64,000 bases of DNA from contig NC_068343.1 of the NCBI RefSeq assembly GCF_014633365.1, positions 32,643,307-32,707,306 of the forward strand. The letters are read 5' to 3'. The stretch's first letter is position 1, and every line of letters starts with the position of its first letter. Shown here piece by piece: positions 11,863-23,986 of the stretch. The DNA comes from Diospyros lotus. Taxonomy: Eukaryota > Streptophyta > Magnoliopsida > Ericales > Ebenaceae. Below the pieces are notes generated by a model, which saw only the letters and a program-made list of their open reading frames with translations, ran no database searches and was not told the origin of the DNA. The translations under genes and the position numbers were made by a program.

Positions 11863-12866
11863 CCATTTTAGTCTTATATGTGGACAATATATTGCTCATT
11901 AGGAATATTGTTCCTATGTTGCAATCAGTTAAAAGATGGCTTTCAGAAAATTTCTCCATGAAGAAACAACCTATACTTTGGGAATAAGGATCTATAGAGA
12001 TAGATTCATAAGGTTGTTAGCACTCTCCCAAAGCGCGTACATTAACAAGGTGCTAAAGAGGTTTAACATGGAAGATTCTAGGAGGGAAATCTTCCCATGT
12101 CACATGGATTACATCTCTCCAAGGCAATGTGTCCAAAGACACAAGATGAGAGAGATAGGATAAGTCGAGCACCATATGCCTTGGCTATTGGCTCGATCAT
12201 GTATACCATGTTATGTATGAGACTTGATGTCGCATATGCTTTGAGCATATGTAGTAGATATTAAGCTGATCTAGGTGAGAAACACTGGATTGTAGTTAAA
12301 AACATTCTTAAGTACTTGAGAATGAGTGAAAAGATGTTTTTGGTATATGGAGAATAAGAGCATGCTATGAAGGGGTTCATAGATGCCAGTTTCCAATTTG
12401 ACTATGATGATTTTGAATCACATACAGTCGGGATTCATATTCTGCCTAAATTGCGGGGTCATGAGTTAGAAGAGTTTCAACAAGAGATAAGTGGCAGATT
12501 CAACAACTGAAACCTAATACATAACAGCCTCTGAAGCAGCTTAGGAGGTTGTATGGATCTGTAAGTTTATTGATGAACTTAAAGTGGTGTCTTGCATTGT
12601 TGATCTAATAACAGTTATTGGGACAACAATAGAGCCATCGCGTAAGCGAAGGAACCACGGTCTCATCAACGAACCAAACATGTATTGCGACATCACCATA
12701 TGATAATGAAGATTATCAGCTAAGGTGACATATGTAGAGAAAGTATCGACAGATGACAACGTCGAAAATCCCTTGACTAAAGCTTTGTCCCAAGAGAAAC
12801 ATGAAAGTCATGTTCGATCATCAAGTATAAGATACATGAATGATTGGCTCTAGTGCAAGTGGGAGA
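11863..12866 (+). pseudogene. Copia element A: rest of RT and RNase H (broken)
   Basis: The frame resumes at 11863 with the RT active-site region, read as LVLYVDNILLI (the usual YVDD has changed to YVDN). TLGIRIYRDR near 11975 and LSQSAYINKVLKRFNM near 12028 follow. RNase H-like sequence follows to about 12600 (TASEAA near 12530). Stops interrupt it. It ends in a purine-rich stretch before the LTR at 12868. Confidence 0.88.
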
Positions 12867-12867
12867 T
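12857..12867 (+). other. Polypurine tract of copia A
   Basis: AAGTGGGAGA immediately precedes the TG of the 3' LTR of copia element A. Confidence 0.7.
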
Positions 12868-14862
12868 TGTTAGTGTAGGTGCTCTAGACCCAATCAGATT
12901 GGGCATGTTGTACACTGACAATTGTAATCATATTATTATTTGAATAAAGAGTTGTTCAAATTCACAAGAAGTCATTCTATTAGTTTCTTGTTATTATTGT
13001 AATAACTGAATAAAACTAGATAGAAGTCCATTTGATGTATACTGTGATTAATCTATAAAGATGTGAGATGATGCATCACAGTTTCTAGACATCATTAAAT
13101 GTCCTAAGTCGTAGCAATGTCAATAATGGACATTGACAATTGTGGTAAGACTTGTATGTGCTATGTTTTTGCTATGTGATAGCAATGGGGTCTCACACCC
13201 ATAGGCATGGGGATATCTAGACAAGTACATAGGTGACTAATGTTGGAGAACGTGTCACTGGACATGACTCGCCCTGAGAATCCATTTTGGTTATATGTTG
13301 ATGGAATTCTCATACGAGATAGGTATAACTAATCATTGGACCTGAGGTTGTCACGGTTATCTCATAAGAAGACCGGTATGTTTTGACATCGTTTCGATGG
13401 GCTTAGACAAAGGCTGAACATGGGTGATCGTTGGGTATATCGTGAGGCTTATAGAGATGGGTGCATAGCCAAGATGAGACTCGTCTATCCCTTGATAGAT
13501 GATGATGTATCTAAGGCGCCTTCGGTGGATATTCACTTTAAATCCATGGCCATGGTGAAAGAGATCAATAAGGAGTTATTGATTCACTTTCTATTAAGTG
13601 AAGATATCCGGAAGATCGAAGAAAACTCATGTGATCATTGTCAAGCAACACATCGCCATACTTGAGATCACATAGGATACATTGACGAGACGATCGAATT
13701 ACATGGTAACCATACTCGTGAAAGGTTATTTACGGATTATGAATCCTTCTGAATAATTGAGTAGGTATGATGCCTTGCTAAAGGCCAATCTTGTCTTATG
13801 TATTTATACTGACACATTGACAACGTATTCGGAAGCCTAATAAGTCATACACAATAGGCACGGTCCTTGGCTTAAACTAGGAGAGTGGACGTGTGGTTAA
13901 GTGGGACACTTCAGCAAGAAGTTGTGCTGTTGTAGATTTTCACGGAAAAAGAACGAATAGACGTAATGACGCCGATATGACTGAGTCATCATAATGGAAA
14001 AAGTTTCCTAAAATAACAATTGATTAAATTATGAAGGAGTTTATAATTTAATAATTTTCTATTTATTGTAGTGGCAAATAGAAAATAAAATATATTTGGA
14101 CTTAAGTTAATATTTGGACTAAATTAGATTTGGTCCAAATATTCAAATAAATATTATATTTGGACTAAATTGGATTTGGGCCAAATATTAAAATAAATAT
14201 TATATTTGGACTAAATTGGATTTGGGCAAAATATTAAATATTATATTTGAACCAAATTAGATTTGGGCTAAATATTAAATATTATATTTGGGCTTGAATT
14301 AGATTTGGGCTAAAATATTTTATTTAAACCTATAAAAGGATTTAAACCATTTAATTATATTTCTAGTTGAACTAGAATAAGTCCACTTAAGATTCTAATT
14401 AAATTAGAATTAATAGACTAGCTTAATCCGTTAGGGTTTTAGAAACCCTAGGATATTTTTCTATAAATATCCCTTTATGGGTTGCCCAAAATTATAGTGA
14501 GTTTTGGTGTCGTTTTTAAAGAGTTGAAAAACGTATTGCCGTTCACTCTTCCCCGTTTCTTTTTGGCATTAATTTGAAACGTGAGCGTCCTTTTCCGTCC
14601 ATACATAAGCAGCAAAAAGGAGAAGGAGCTAGCACTCCTATTCCGCTCTCCTTGCCAACGGACGAGTGCCGTGTATCACGAGTTAGAGGTCGGATGCTTG
14701 GACGGCTTGAATCCACGAACGACTTGATAATCTAAAGGTTAGATTTATTTATTTGTTTGTGAATGATTTGATTTCAACGTTAATCCAATCGCTGGGATCG
14801 AGGTAAGGTTCAAAATTTTTGAACTACGCTATTTGCCCCGTAGCGATTTTACTTTACTTTCA
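12868..14862 (+). repeat. 3' LTR of copia element A
   Basis: This 1995-bp LTR runs from TGTTAGTGTAGG to TTTACTTTCA. Its partner 5' LTR lies outside the window; a solo copy in inverse orientation is at 5015-6977. A TATA box (CTATAAATAT) is at 14461-14470. The U3 part at 14090-14320 holds repeated ATTTGGNCCAAAT units. CCTTT at 14863-14867 is the presumed target duplication but cannot be verified here. Confidence 0.9.
14461..14470 (+). promoter_or_regulatory. TATA box of copia A LTR
   Basis: CTATAAATAT lies about 400 bp before the LTR end, after the AT-rich U3 repeats. This is the expected place for the element's promoter; the call rests on sequence only. Confidence 0.6.
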
Positions 14863-14867
14863 CCTTT

Positions 14868-15848
14868 TGACACAAATTTTCACACATAATACTAAAACAA
14901 ACCTATAGGATTTTTTTAGAAAGTTTTTGGTATTTTTCTCTCTATATATATTTTTTTCTTTCTCTTTTTCAAATTTTTCTCTCATTCTCAAATTTTTTTT
15001 TTCTTACAACCCTTCTCTTTCTAATCTAAGTCTCCAAACCTTTCAAGTTTTCTCTATTTATAGAAGGTTAAATTAAATTTAGCATAATTATAGTGACCCA
15101 CTATCTTTAATTATTTTGTCACATTTGTTAATTATTTTTCACTAAATCTCAATCATAATCTATAATTATTTATCCACATCCTACTTTGTTTCCCACATTT
15201 CTCAATTATTTCAGCCATTATATTTGATTATTTGTCCACATCCTACTTTGTCTCTCACATTTCTCAATTATTTCACCCATCATCTTTAATTATTTTTTCA
15301 CATTTCTTAATTATTTTTCACTAAATCTTATTCATAATCCTTAATTATTTGTCCACACCCTACTTTGTCTATCACATTTCTCAATTATTTCACCCATTAT
15401 CTTTGATTATTTGTCCACAACCTACTTTATCTCCCGCATTTCTCAATTATTTCACTCATCATCTTTAATTATATTGTCACATTTCTTAATTATTTTTCAC
15501 TAAATCTCACTCATAATCTTTAATTATTTGTCCATACCCTACTTTGTCTTCCATATTTCTCAATTATTTCACCCATTCTCTTTGATTATTTTGTCACTTT
15601 AATTATTTTCCACTAAATCTTCTTTTGAATAAATTATTCTTTCATTTAATTCATTAATTTCAAGCCTACTTTCTTAACCTACTAACTCCAAACCCATTTA
15701 CTTAGCCTTACGTTTCTTTCTTTTTTTTTTTTTAACTTTAGCCCACTAACTCTAAACCCATTAGTTTTTCTCAATTTAATCTCTAATGGATGTAAAAAAT
15801 AACACAAAAAAATTCATTATTATTATTCTCAAAATACTAGGATATTAC
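14868..15848 (-). mobile_element. Partial gypsy LTR, minus strand
   Basis: On the minus strand the sequence opens TGTAATATCC, like the gypsy LTRs here (TGTAATGACC, TGTAATACCC), with its start at 15848. A minus-strand TATA box (CTATAAATAG) lies near 15053-15063. The U3 is filled with AT-rich tandem repeats. The distal end was not found and may have been cut by copia A. No coding sequence is visible. Confidence 0.5.
15090..15610. repeat. AT-rich tandem repeat, about 176-bp higher-order unit of about 60-bp subunits
   Basis: Phrases such as TCAATTATTTCACCCAT, TTGTCCACATCCTACTTTGT and TTTTTCACTAAATCT recur in a fixed order, with the long unit restarting near 15108, 15285 and 15460. The array occupies the U3 of the minus-strand LTR. 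Confidence 0.8.
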
Positions 15849-15888
15849 AAATAGCACTAGATCAAATCCACAGCATCACCTAATAGCG

Positions 15889-16206
15889 TGTTGAAAATTG
15901 ATTCAATTGTTGTTGACCTAGTATTTTATTAGTTGTAATCTTTCCTATTTTTTCTATTTAGTTGGGACGTGATTCCTTCTACTTCTAGTTGAGTTAAAAT
16001 GTAACTTGGTTGTGCCATAATAATCGGTTCTTTTGTTAGTCATGTATCTTTTGTAATGCCTATTTAAAGGCGCTTTTGATTACTGAATAATATGGAGAGC
16101 AAGGTTTTTACAAACTATCTTATTTGTGCTTACCAAGTGTATGATAAAACTTTTACAAGAGTTGTCATTCATTTTTTGGCTCTTTAAAGCTTCACAAAAT
16201 CTAACA
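15889..16206 (+). repeat. 5' LTR of copia C
   Basis: It starts TGTTGAAAATTG and ends AATCTAACA. A TATA-like TATTTAAAGG is at 16061-16070. It is clearly similar to the 3' LTR at 22948-23279, with small indels and substitutions. Confidence 0.92.
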
Positions 16207-16209
16207 TTG

Positions 16210-16222
16210 TGGTATCAGAGCC
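16210..16222 (+). promoter_or_regulatory. Primer binding site, tRNA-Met (copia C)
   Basis: TGGTATCAGAGCC begins 4 bases after the LTR and complements the initiator tRNA-Met 3' end. Confidence 0.92.
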
Positions 16223-16255
16223 AGGTTCCTTCATGAACTGGGCATAGCAGGAAGC

Positions 16256-17819
16256 ATGGTAGCAAACGACAGTGCTGTGAGTATTTTTCAGCCATTGATT
16301 CATGTCTTAAAGGTGAAAGTTATGAATTTTGGAGCATAAAAAATGATGACTCTCTTCAAATCTCAAGGCCTTTGGGATTTAGTAGAGAATGGGTATGACG
16401 TCAAGGATAAAGACCAAGGTCGGTTGAAAGAAAACAAGAAAAAAATTCCAAGGCGCAATTTTTCATTCAATAAGCAATGCATGATATTGTCTTCTCAAAA
16501 ATTGTAGTAGTAACTACAACAAATGGGGCTTGGACAGTATTGCATAAGGTGTTTCAAGGCTCCACAAAGGTAATCATTGTGAAACTTCAATCGCTTCATC
16601 GCGATTTTGAGACTTTAAATATGAAAAGTAGGCAATCAGTGCAAGATTGCATTTTTAGAGTATTTGTTATTGTCAACCAAATGAAATCCCATGGACAGGA
16701 AACTTTAGATGCAATTGTAGTTGCAAAAGTATTGAGTCTGACTCCAAAAATATATCATGTAGTTGTTACCATTGAGGAGTAAAAAAATCTATCTACCTTC
16801 TCATTTGATGAACTACTGGTTTCTTTGCAAGGTCATGAAGCAAGATTGAATAGGTTAAATGAGAAACATGAAGAGAAAGCATTCCTTGTGAAGGGGGAGT
16901 CATCTAACCACAAGGATGCGTCAAAGGATGCAGCAAGCAGAGGATGTGGAGGGGGAGGATACCATGGTAGAGGTGGTCCAGGTAGAGGTAGAGGACGAAG
17001 TAATGAGCAAGGTGAACATAGGTAGTTTGATTATAGGCAGGAAGGTAGCAAGAGTGGTATTCAATGCCACTATTGTAAGTATGGGCATGTAAAGGCTGAA
17101 TGCTGGAAAAGGGAAAAACAAGCAAGCTATGCAAAAAAAGAAAAGGAGGAGGAAGTCAAGCTATTCATGGCTTATCATGAATGCACAAATGTCGCTTTTG
17201 ATATTTGGTGTTTGGACAGCGGTTGCTCTAATCACACGACCAACATAAAGTCATTCTTCAAGGAGCTTGATGAATCATACAAGTTGAAAGTGAGACTTGG
17301 AGACAACAAACAAATGTAGCTAAAGGCAAAGGTACTGTGATAATAAGCAATGGTCACGGTAAAATAAAGCTTCTTTATAATGTCTATTTTATTCCAAGTC
17401 TGTCACAAAATTTGTTAAGTGTTGGGTAACTTATTGACAGTGGCTACTCTTTATTATTTTATGATGGTTCATGTTTGATTAGAGATAAAAAATTCAGGTT
17501 TGATAATAGATTATGTTGGTATGACTAGAAATAAGTTATTTCCTCTTGAAATTTCTAGTATAGAAAGTCATGCTCTTGCTGTCAAGGAAAATGAAGAATC
17601 TAGATTGTGGCATTTACGTTATGGGCATCTGAATGTTAAGGGGTTGAAGTTGTTGAGTCAAAAAAGATATGGTTTTTGGGCTACCTAAAATTGAATCTTC
17701 GGATTTGTGTGAAGGGGTGCATTTATGGGAAACAAAGCAAAAAACCATTTATTGTAAGGATGTCTAGAAGAGTATCTAATTGTCTTGAGTTTGTTCATGC
17801 TGACCTGTGTGGGCCTATG
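16256..17819 (+). pseudogene. Copia C gag, protease and integrase N-terminus (broken)
   Basis: Gag opens at ATG 16256 but has a stop after about 26 codons. Gag-like sequence continues to about 17160. It includes a glycine- and arginine-rich stretch (16945-17010) and a CCHC zinc knuckle at 17065-17103 (C-x2-C-x4-H-x4-C). The aspartic protease motif is degraded to CLDSGCSN near 17212. The pre-integrase segment has WHLRYGHLN near 17610 and CEGCIYGK near 17710, the HHCC zinc-finger remains, then FVHADLCGPM up to 17819. Stops and a frameshift near 17675 break it. The frame is cut at 17819 by a solo LTR. Confidence 0.88.
17815..17819. repeat. Target-site duplication CTATG, left copy (gypsy solo LTR)
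   Basis: CTATG at 17815-17819 matches TTATG at 20511-20515 at 4 of 5 bases. Joined flanks restore copia integrase sequence. Confidence 0.85.
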
Positions 17820-18788
17820 TGTAATACCCTCGATGAGTCATGATAAATTTTATCAATTAAGAGAATATTGGTATATGAAAAATTTCATAATTGCCCTTGA
17901 ATTAATGAGAAGGCACATAATATATAGGATGCCTTAGAAGGGGCAAAACGGTAATTTGGAGTCCGGTCCCATAAAAGGGTAAATTATCTTTGGAGAAATT
18001 ATTTATATTGGAGAATTCATTTTGGGAGAATTTAATTCTTGTTTAAATGCATGGATAATTAGAAATTAAAATGGAAGCCAAGTAGGTTAGATTTGTGACA
18101 CTTGGCAAATCTCATAGAATGAGATTTAATTAAATTTAGGAATAAGAAATTTTTTGATTAAGTGTAATTAGTGACACTTGGCATGATCTTATGAAACAAG
18201 AGTGGGATTTAAAGAAATTCAAAAAGAAAAGAAATTAGTCTCTCAAGCATTAAATGAGAGCCATTATGGAGAGAATTAAAAGAAATTCCATATTAAATAG
18301 AAATTAGTCATGCATTTATGTGGAAAAATGGTGGATTTAATTAAATGCCAAAGTAAAATGAATTAAGTCTTTCAAGAGCAATTTAAATAAAATCAAAAAG
18401 AAAAGATATTAGTCTCCATTAAATGCTTGAAAAGTTATGGATTTAAATTAAATGAAAAATGGAGAAATTAGTCAATCTTGAAATTAGTCATTATTTATTA
18501 ATTTTGAAAATTGAAGAATTATGGGAATTAGAGATTGATCTAATGGTTGAGGATTTAATCTCCAAAGAAAATCAAAGGATGAGATTTAAAGAGACTAAGT
18601 TTCTTGGATTGTGTTTCTTTAAAGACTAGAGATGAGTTCTCTTAAAATCAATGGCTAAGATTGAGGATTAGGAGAAGCACAAGGATTGTGCTTGTATTGG
18701 AGGGTTGAGATTGAGTTTCTTGAATTAAAAAAAAACTAAAGGCTAAGATGTAATCTTGAGTTTTGGCATGGATTGAGTAGGAAATCTC

Positions 18789-18796
18789 TATAAATA
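18789..18796 (+). promoter_or_regulatory. TATA box of gypsy solo LTR
   Basis: TATAAATA in the context CTCTATAAATAGGG lies about 970 bp from the LTR start. It is a good match to plant TATA boxes and the likely former LTR promoter. Confidence 0.6.
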
Positions 18797-19619
18797 GGGA
18801 GTTAAGATTTTTGTGCAAGGTTTTTTCCACATATTAAGAGAAAGAGAGTAAGAAGAAGTTTAGGAGAAGGAAAAAGAAAGGCAAGCAAGAGGTAAGCCTC
18901 AGTTTAAATTTCTTCAAGTGTGTAGGAAAGTTTTCATTCTCCATTCATTCTTTAGTCTTAAAGATCTCTAATACTTTAAGGATATTTTCTTAAGGTGATT
19001 AAAAGCCAAAGAGAGAGTCTTGGCAAGTGGAAGTATTGAAACTTCAAGGAAAGAGGTAAGGGATAACCCCAAGTGGTGGGGGTTTTGCTTGCATTTGTAC
19101 ATGTTTTTGAATGAGTTGCATGTAATGGTCTTATTGCATGTTTTGTGTTCTAGTGGACCTATGGCCATATGGAGGACTAGTGATGAGAGAGGGGTTGGTT
19201 GGTGCCTTAACCCAAGTGGTTATGAGGGCATGGAGGATTACCCATAATATGCATTACATTTGCATTACATGTTTATATTCTCATGTTACATTTACATTTT
19301 CATAGCACCCTTACTGAGCATTGGTTCATATGGTCCTTTGCTCTATGTAGGTGGAGAATCATCTAAAGGAAATAGAGTGTTAGAAGGTTAAAGGTAATGA
19401 AGTAAGGAGAAATGCATATGAAGTATATGTATTTTGTGGTTTAGTGGATGAATGTTGTATTTAATTTAGTTAAATATGTAATGAATGCTTAATATGGTTG
19501 TATTGTGGCAAACTTGAATGTTTTGGAAGCCATTTGAAGTGTAAAAGCATTCTGGAAAATTTGGATTTAAAAAGAAAAAAAAAATATTTTTTTGAAAAAA
19601 AAAAGGGGTGGCAGTGTGT

Positions 19620-19760
19620 TGGTGCCAAGGGCGCGCGGCAGGGCGTGCCTGGGCGCGGCCGCGCGCAGAGTGCGCGTGCGCGCGCCCATGGCATACGGCC
19701 AGCGCGTGCGGCTCGTGCGCTGGGCGCGGCTGGCTATGCTGCCCGCCCCCCCTTGCTGTT
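19620..19760. other. GC-rich block inside AT-rich solo LTR
   Basis: A roughly 140-bp stretch dominated by GCGC and CGCG words stands out from the AT-rich surroundings. It follows an A-rich segment and lies well downstream of the TATA box, in the R/U5-like part of the LTR. No credible protein is encoded; the arginine- and alanine-rich open frames simply reflect the GC bias. Confidence 0.75.
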
Positions 19761-20510
19761 GTGATGTTTGTTTTTTTATTTTAATTTCTTTTTCTGTTTA
19801 ATTAATTATTTCTGATATTTTAGAAATTTCTGAAATAAAAATTATGTTTAAATAATTAAATAAATGAGTATTTAGCCTCTAAATTAATTATTAAATTAAT
19901 ATAAATTTGAGGCAATTGTGGAAAAAATTTCAATATTTTGGAAAATTAAATAATGGAGTATTTTCCTTACATTTTGAAAATGGTTGAGGATACTTGAGGT
20001 TTGAATTTCAAAAATTATTTCCTAAGGGTTGCAAATTTGAGGTATTTTGAAATAATTAAAAGAAAAATCAATGGAGATTTGATAAGGAAATTTTTATTAA
20101 TTTTTCCAAAAAAATATTAACCCCAAATATTTTTTAAAGGAAATGAAGGTGATATAAATGGGCTAATAGTTGGGGCAAAGAAGAATTATTTTCTTATAAT
20201 TGAGGCCTTATGCCATAATTTATATGAAGTTAGTGAGTTAGTTTATTCCTTTCGATCCTGGGAAGTCATCCTTAACTCTTCATTAAAGAGCTTGAGAAGG
20301 GGTGACACTTGTGAGGTTTCGAGTTTTATTTTCGCGGGGTCGTTTTGATAATTTTCGGACCCTTGAGTGGAGCGAAGAGAGGGCAAAGCCTAATTCCCAC
20401 CTAGGTCGTTTCCCGTTGAAACGTAGCCGTCTCTTCATCTTTACCCTAGCATGTGAATAGTAAGTTGGTTATTCGTGAGTAACACCCGTAGGTGGGAGCG
20501 GGGCGTTACA

Positions 20511-22946
20511 TTATGAAAACAAAATCCTTTGGTGGAAGTCAATATTTCTTGCTATTTATAGATGATTGCAACTGCATGAACTGGGTATATTTTTTGCAAA
20601 CAAATCGAAAGTGCTCGAAACCATCAAAATTTTCAAAGCTTTTGTTGAAAAGCAAAATGAGAGAAGTATAAAGACATTGTGTACTAAGAAAGGAGGTGAG
20701 TTTGTATCTCATGATTTTAATAAATTTTGTGAGGAGCATAGGATGAATAGAGAATTGATAGCACCACACATTCCAGAGCAAAATGGGGTTGCACAAAAGA
20801 ATCGTACAATTGTAGAAATAGTGAGAAGTCTGTTAAAAGCTAAAGGACTTTTAGATGTTTTTTAGGCAGCAGTAGTTACCACAATAGTCTATTTGTTGAA
20901 TTTATCACCTACAAAGGTTATTTTAAATCAAGCACCACATGAAGCTTGGAATCATAGAAGACCCTAGGTAAGCCACTTAAAATGCTTTAGTTGTATTTTC
21001 TATGCTTTGGTAGATTCTCATAATCGTAACAAACTTAATGAAAAATTTGTCAATTGTAGTTTTATTGGTTATTTCTCTCAATCTGAAGTATATAGGTAAT
21101 ATAACCTTGTTAATGGCAAAGTGATTATAAGAAGGAATGTAGTGTTTGATAAAGATGCATGTTGGAATTGGGGTGGAAATAATAAAGCTACACAAATTGA
21201 AATTACAATGAGAAGTGAGGCTACACCAATTGATGCAATTAATCAAACCCCAACAAGTTCATCGAGTTCATCATCTTCTTCTTCACCATCCTCCACTTCA
21301 TCCAGTAACAAAAATTTCTCCTCCTCATGCATCATCAAATCAAACTCTTCTAAGAAAATTCAGATCATTAAGAGATATTTATGAAACCGCAAAAGTCTTG
21401 TTTGTATTTGATCCTACAACCTTTGAAGAATCAGTAGAAAAAGAAGAATGACAAAGTGCTATGAAAGATGTGATTGAAGCAATACAAAAAAATGAGACAT
21501 GGGAACTGGTTGAGCTTCCTGAAGGGAAAAATGCCATCTAAGTCAAATGGTTGTTTAGAAGAAGTACAATTTAGAAGGAGAAATTCAAAAACACAAGGCC
21601 CGACTTGTGGCAAAGGGATATTCACTTCAACAAGGCGTCGACTACGATGACACTTTCTCTTCAGTAGCACGGTTTGAAATGGTGAGAACACTTCTGGCCT
21701 TAGCTGCACAATTGCAATGGCTTGTTTACCAATTCGATGTCAAGTCTGTCTTCTTGAATGGGGAGTTGAAAGAAGAAGTTTATGTTACTCAACCGGAAGG
21801 GTTTATTGTTCGCGGTAAAGGAGAAAAAGTATACAAACTAAAGAAAGCTCTCTACGGACTAAAGCAAGTTCTGCGAGTATGGTACAATAAAATATACTCT
21901 TACTTTCACCCTAATTGCTTTGAGAGAAACAAGAATGAGCCCACACTTTATTTGAAGATAAGTGGTAATAATCTTTGCATTACCTACCTATATGTCGATG
22001 ATATAATATATATGAGCTCTTCTTATTCTCTTTTTGATGAGTTTAGAGTTTGTATGAAGAAGAAATTTGAGATGTCTGATTTAGGTTTGTTACATTATTT
22101 CCTTGGTCTGGGAGTGAAGCAAGCTGAAGATGGGATATTTGTTTCACAAAGGAAATATGCAGCTGATCTTCTAAAGAGATTTAACATGCTTAATTGTAAA
22201 GTTGCAGCCACCCCCATGATTATGAATGAGAAATTGTAGCTTGAAGATGGTACTAAACTAGAAGATGCAAGATATTTTAGAGGCTTGGTGGGAGGTCTGA
22301 TATATTTAACTCATACTCGATCGGATATAGCTTTTTTAGTATGAGTAATTTCCAGGTTTATGCACTTTCCCTCAAAGCATCATCTTGGAGCAGCAAAGAG
22401 AGTGTTGGGTTACATAGCTGGAACACTTGAATTTGGATTATGGTATGATCATGTTTTAGATTTCAAGTTGACTAGATTCATTAACAGTGATTGGGTAAGG
22501 TGTTTGGATGATAGAAAGAGCACTTCTATATATACTTTCAATCTTGGATCAATTGTCGTCTCATGGAGTTTAAAAAAAACAAGCAACAACAGCCTTGTCA
22601 TCTTCAGAAGCTGAGCATACAGTTGCAACTTCATTAGCGTGTCAAGCTATAAGGTTATAAAGGGTACTTGCAAAACTTAATTAAGAGCTAAATGGAGTAG
22701 TTGAGATTTATTGTGACAATAAATCTGTAATAGCTATGACCAAGAATCCAACTTTTCATAACAGAACAAAGCATATAGGCATTTGTGTTCATTTGATCCG
22801 AGATCTTGTAGCAGAAGAACTTATCATTTTGAAGTACTGCAATATAAATGAGCAAGTGGCAAACATTCTTACAAAATCACTCCCTCATGGAAATCATGTT
22901 TACTTCAGGTCTTAGCTTGGTGTTTGCAAGTTTGAATTAAGGGGAA
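20511..22946 (+). pseudogene. Copia C integrase core, reverse transcriptase and RNase H (broken)
   Basis: Integrase resumes with SFGGSQYFLLFIDD near 20523-20565 and has IPEQNGVAQKNRTIVE near 20770-20820. The longest intact part is 21607-22239, 210 residues of RT with SLQQGVDYDDTFSSVARFE, LKKALYGLKQV and the active-site motif YVDDI (near 21990), followed by MSDLGLLHYFLG. RNase H sequence continues at 22260-22900 with several frame breaks. A serine-rich low-complexity linker lies at 21255-21310. This is the best-preserved copia RT in the window, but the polyprotein as a whole is dead. Confidence 0.9.
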
Positions 22947-22947
22947 G
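22936..22947 (+). other. Polypurine tract of copia C
   Basis: AATTAAGGGGAAG abuts the TG of the 3' LTR. Confidence 0.75.
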
Positions 22948-23279
22948 TGTTGAAAATTGATTTAATTGCTGCTGACCTGGTATTTTATTAGTTGTAATCT
23001 TTCACATTTTTTCTATTTAGTTGGGATGTGGTTCCTTATTTTTCTGTTTCTAGTTGAGTCAAAATGTAACTTGGTTGTGCCATAATAATCGGTTCTTTTG
23101 TTAGTCACGTATCTTTTGTAATGCCTATTTAAAGGCACTTTGGATTATTAAATAATATGGAGAGTAAGGTTTCTACAAACTGCTTATTTGTGCTCACCAA
23201 GTGTTTGATAAAACTTTTACAACAACTGTCATTCACTTTTTTGGCTCTATTTCTCTTTATAGCTTCACAAACTCTAACA
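22948..23279 (+). repeat. 3' LTR of copia C
   Basis: 332 bp from TGTTGAAAATTG to CTCTAACA, matching the 5' LTR at 15889-16206. Confidence 0.92.
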
Positions 23280-23700
23280 CAACGCCAAATCCAATTCGTG
23301 TGCATAGGCGACGACACCAGATTCAATCTTCACAATAAAATCTCATCCAACAAAATTCTTTTGGGTTTTTCAAAACACGAATTTTTTTCCAACAATCACA
23401 TAAAGAAACCATAAATTTGAAAAATGATGGCTTTGATATCACTGTTGGAAAACTTAGATCTGATCAGATGCAGTGGAATAAAAATTAATTTTTAGGTATC
23501 ATGTTTTTCAGAATTTACTATTTACAAAATTGAAGAATAAACGAAAGAATACTGACAAAATTTGATTTCTATCTTGGGTCATCCGCCATTAAATCCTCCA
23601 CTTGTAGGATGCCGAGTTGGTCCACCCAAAATCACTTTTAATTCAAGAGTGTCTCTATAATGCCTCGTTAGTGGGTTTGGGGGATATGTGAGGGAATGGA
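23280..23700 (-). mobile_element. Minus-strand copia: leader, primer site and LTR end (truncated)
   Basis: GGCTTTGATATCA at 23429-23441 is the reverse complement of a tRNA-Met primer site with two changes. It is followed directly by TGTTGGAAAAC at 23443, the expected end of a minus-strand LTR. The 160 bases before it are the untranslated leader, and copia C inserted into this leader. The LTR continues to the right for at least about 250 bp; its far boundary was not found and seems to merge with the Tekay-like LTR that follows. Confidence 0.6.
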
Positions 23701-23973
23701 ATATTTGTTTTATTTGAGCCATAATTTTTGAAGGATTATATGTGGCATCTTTAGGTGACTTGGCAAGAAGGAAAAAAATGATAGGAAGTTAAAGATTTGA
23801 CTTTGTCAAAAATGGGACCCACAATTAATTACGGTATGTATGTAAAATTTTATGTGGAGTGTAACCAATGTTTATTATGTGGAGTGTAACCAATGTTTAA
23901 ATTACCATTTGAAAATAACTAATTTGAGTTATTAAGTAATAAGGGCATTTTGGTTATTATGCCTTATGTGTGG

Positions 23974-23986
23974 ATATATATATAAG
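23974..23986 (+). promoter_or_regulatory. TATA box of the old Tekay-like LTR
   Basis: ATATATATATAAGG follows a U3-like segment (GGGCATTTTGGTTATTATGCC is the kind of sequence seen before the TATA box of other gypsy LTRs here). It is followed by a purine-rich leader-like segment. Confidence 0.5.

Larger units (their letters stand above)
17820..20510 (+). mobile_element. Gypsy (Tekay-like) solo LTR, 2691 bp
   Basis: It begins TGTAATACCC and ends GGGCGTTACA, the same terminal pattern as element B's LTR, and interrupts the integrase of copia C with a 5-bp duplication (one mismatch). No gag or pol is present, so it is a solo LTR formed by LTR-LTR recombination. A TATA box (TATAAATA) is at 18789-18796. 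A GC-rich block lies at about 19620-19760. Short open frames here are chance products. Confidence 0.9.
15889..23279 (+). mobile_element. Copia element C, short LTRs, degenerate, with nested gypsy solo LTR
   Basis: The LTRs are 318 bp (15889-16206) and 332 bp (22948-23279). A tRNA-Met primer site, gag with zinc knuckle, protease, integrase, RT, RNase H and a polypurine tract follow in copia order. Without the insertion it is about 4.7 kb, consistent with short-LTR copia lineages such as Ale or Ivana, though the lineage is not proved. Flanks TAGCG and CAACG match at only 3 of 5 bases, so the target duplication has decayed. Stops and frameshifts make it inactive. Confidence 0.9.

Noticed and set aside
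19470..19801. Arginine- and alanine-rich frames on both strands
   Set aside because: They reflect the GC-rich block in a non-coding solo LTR.
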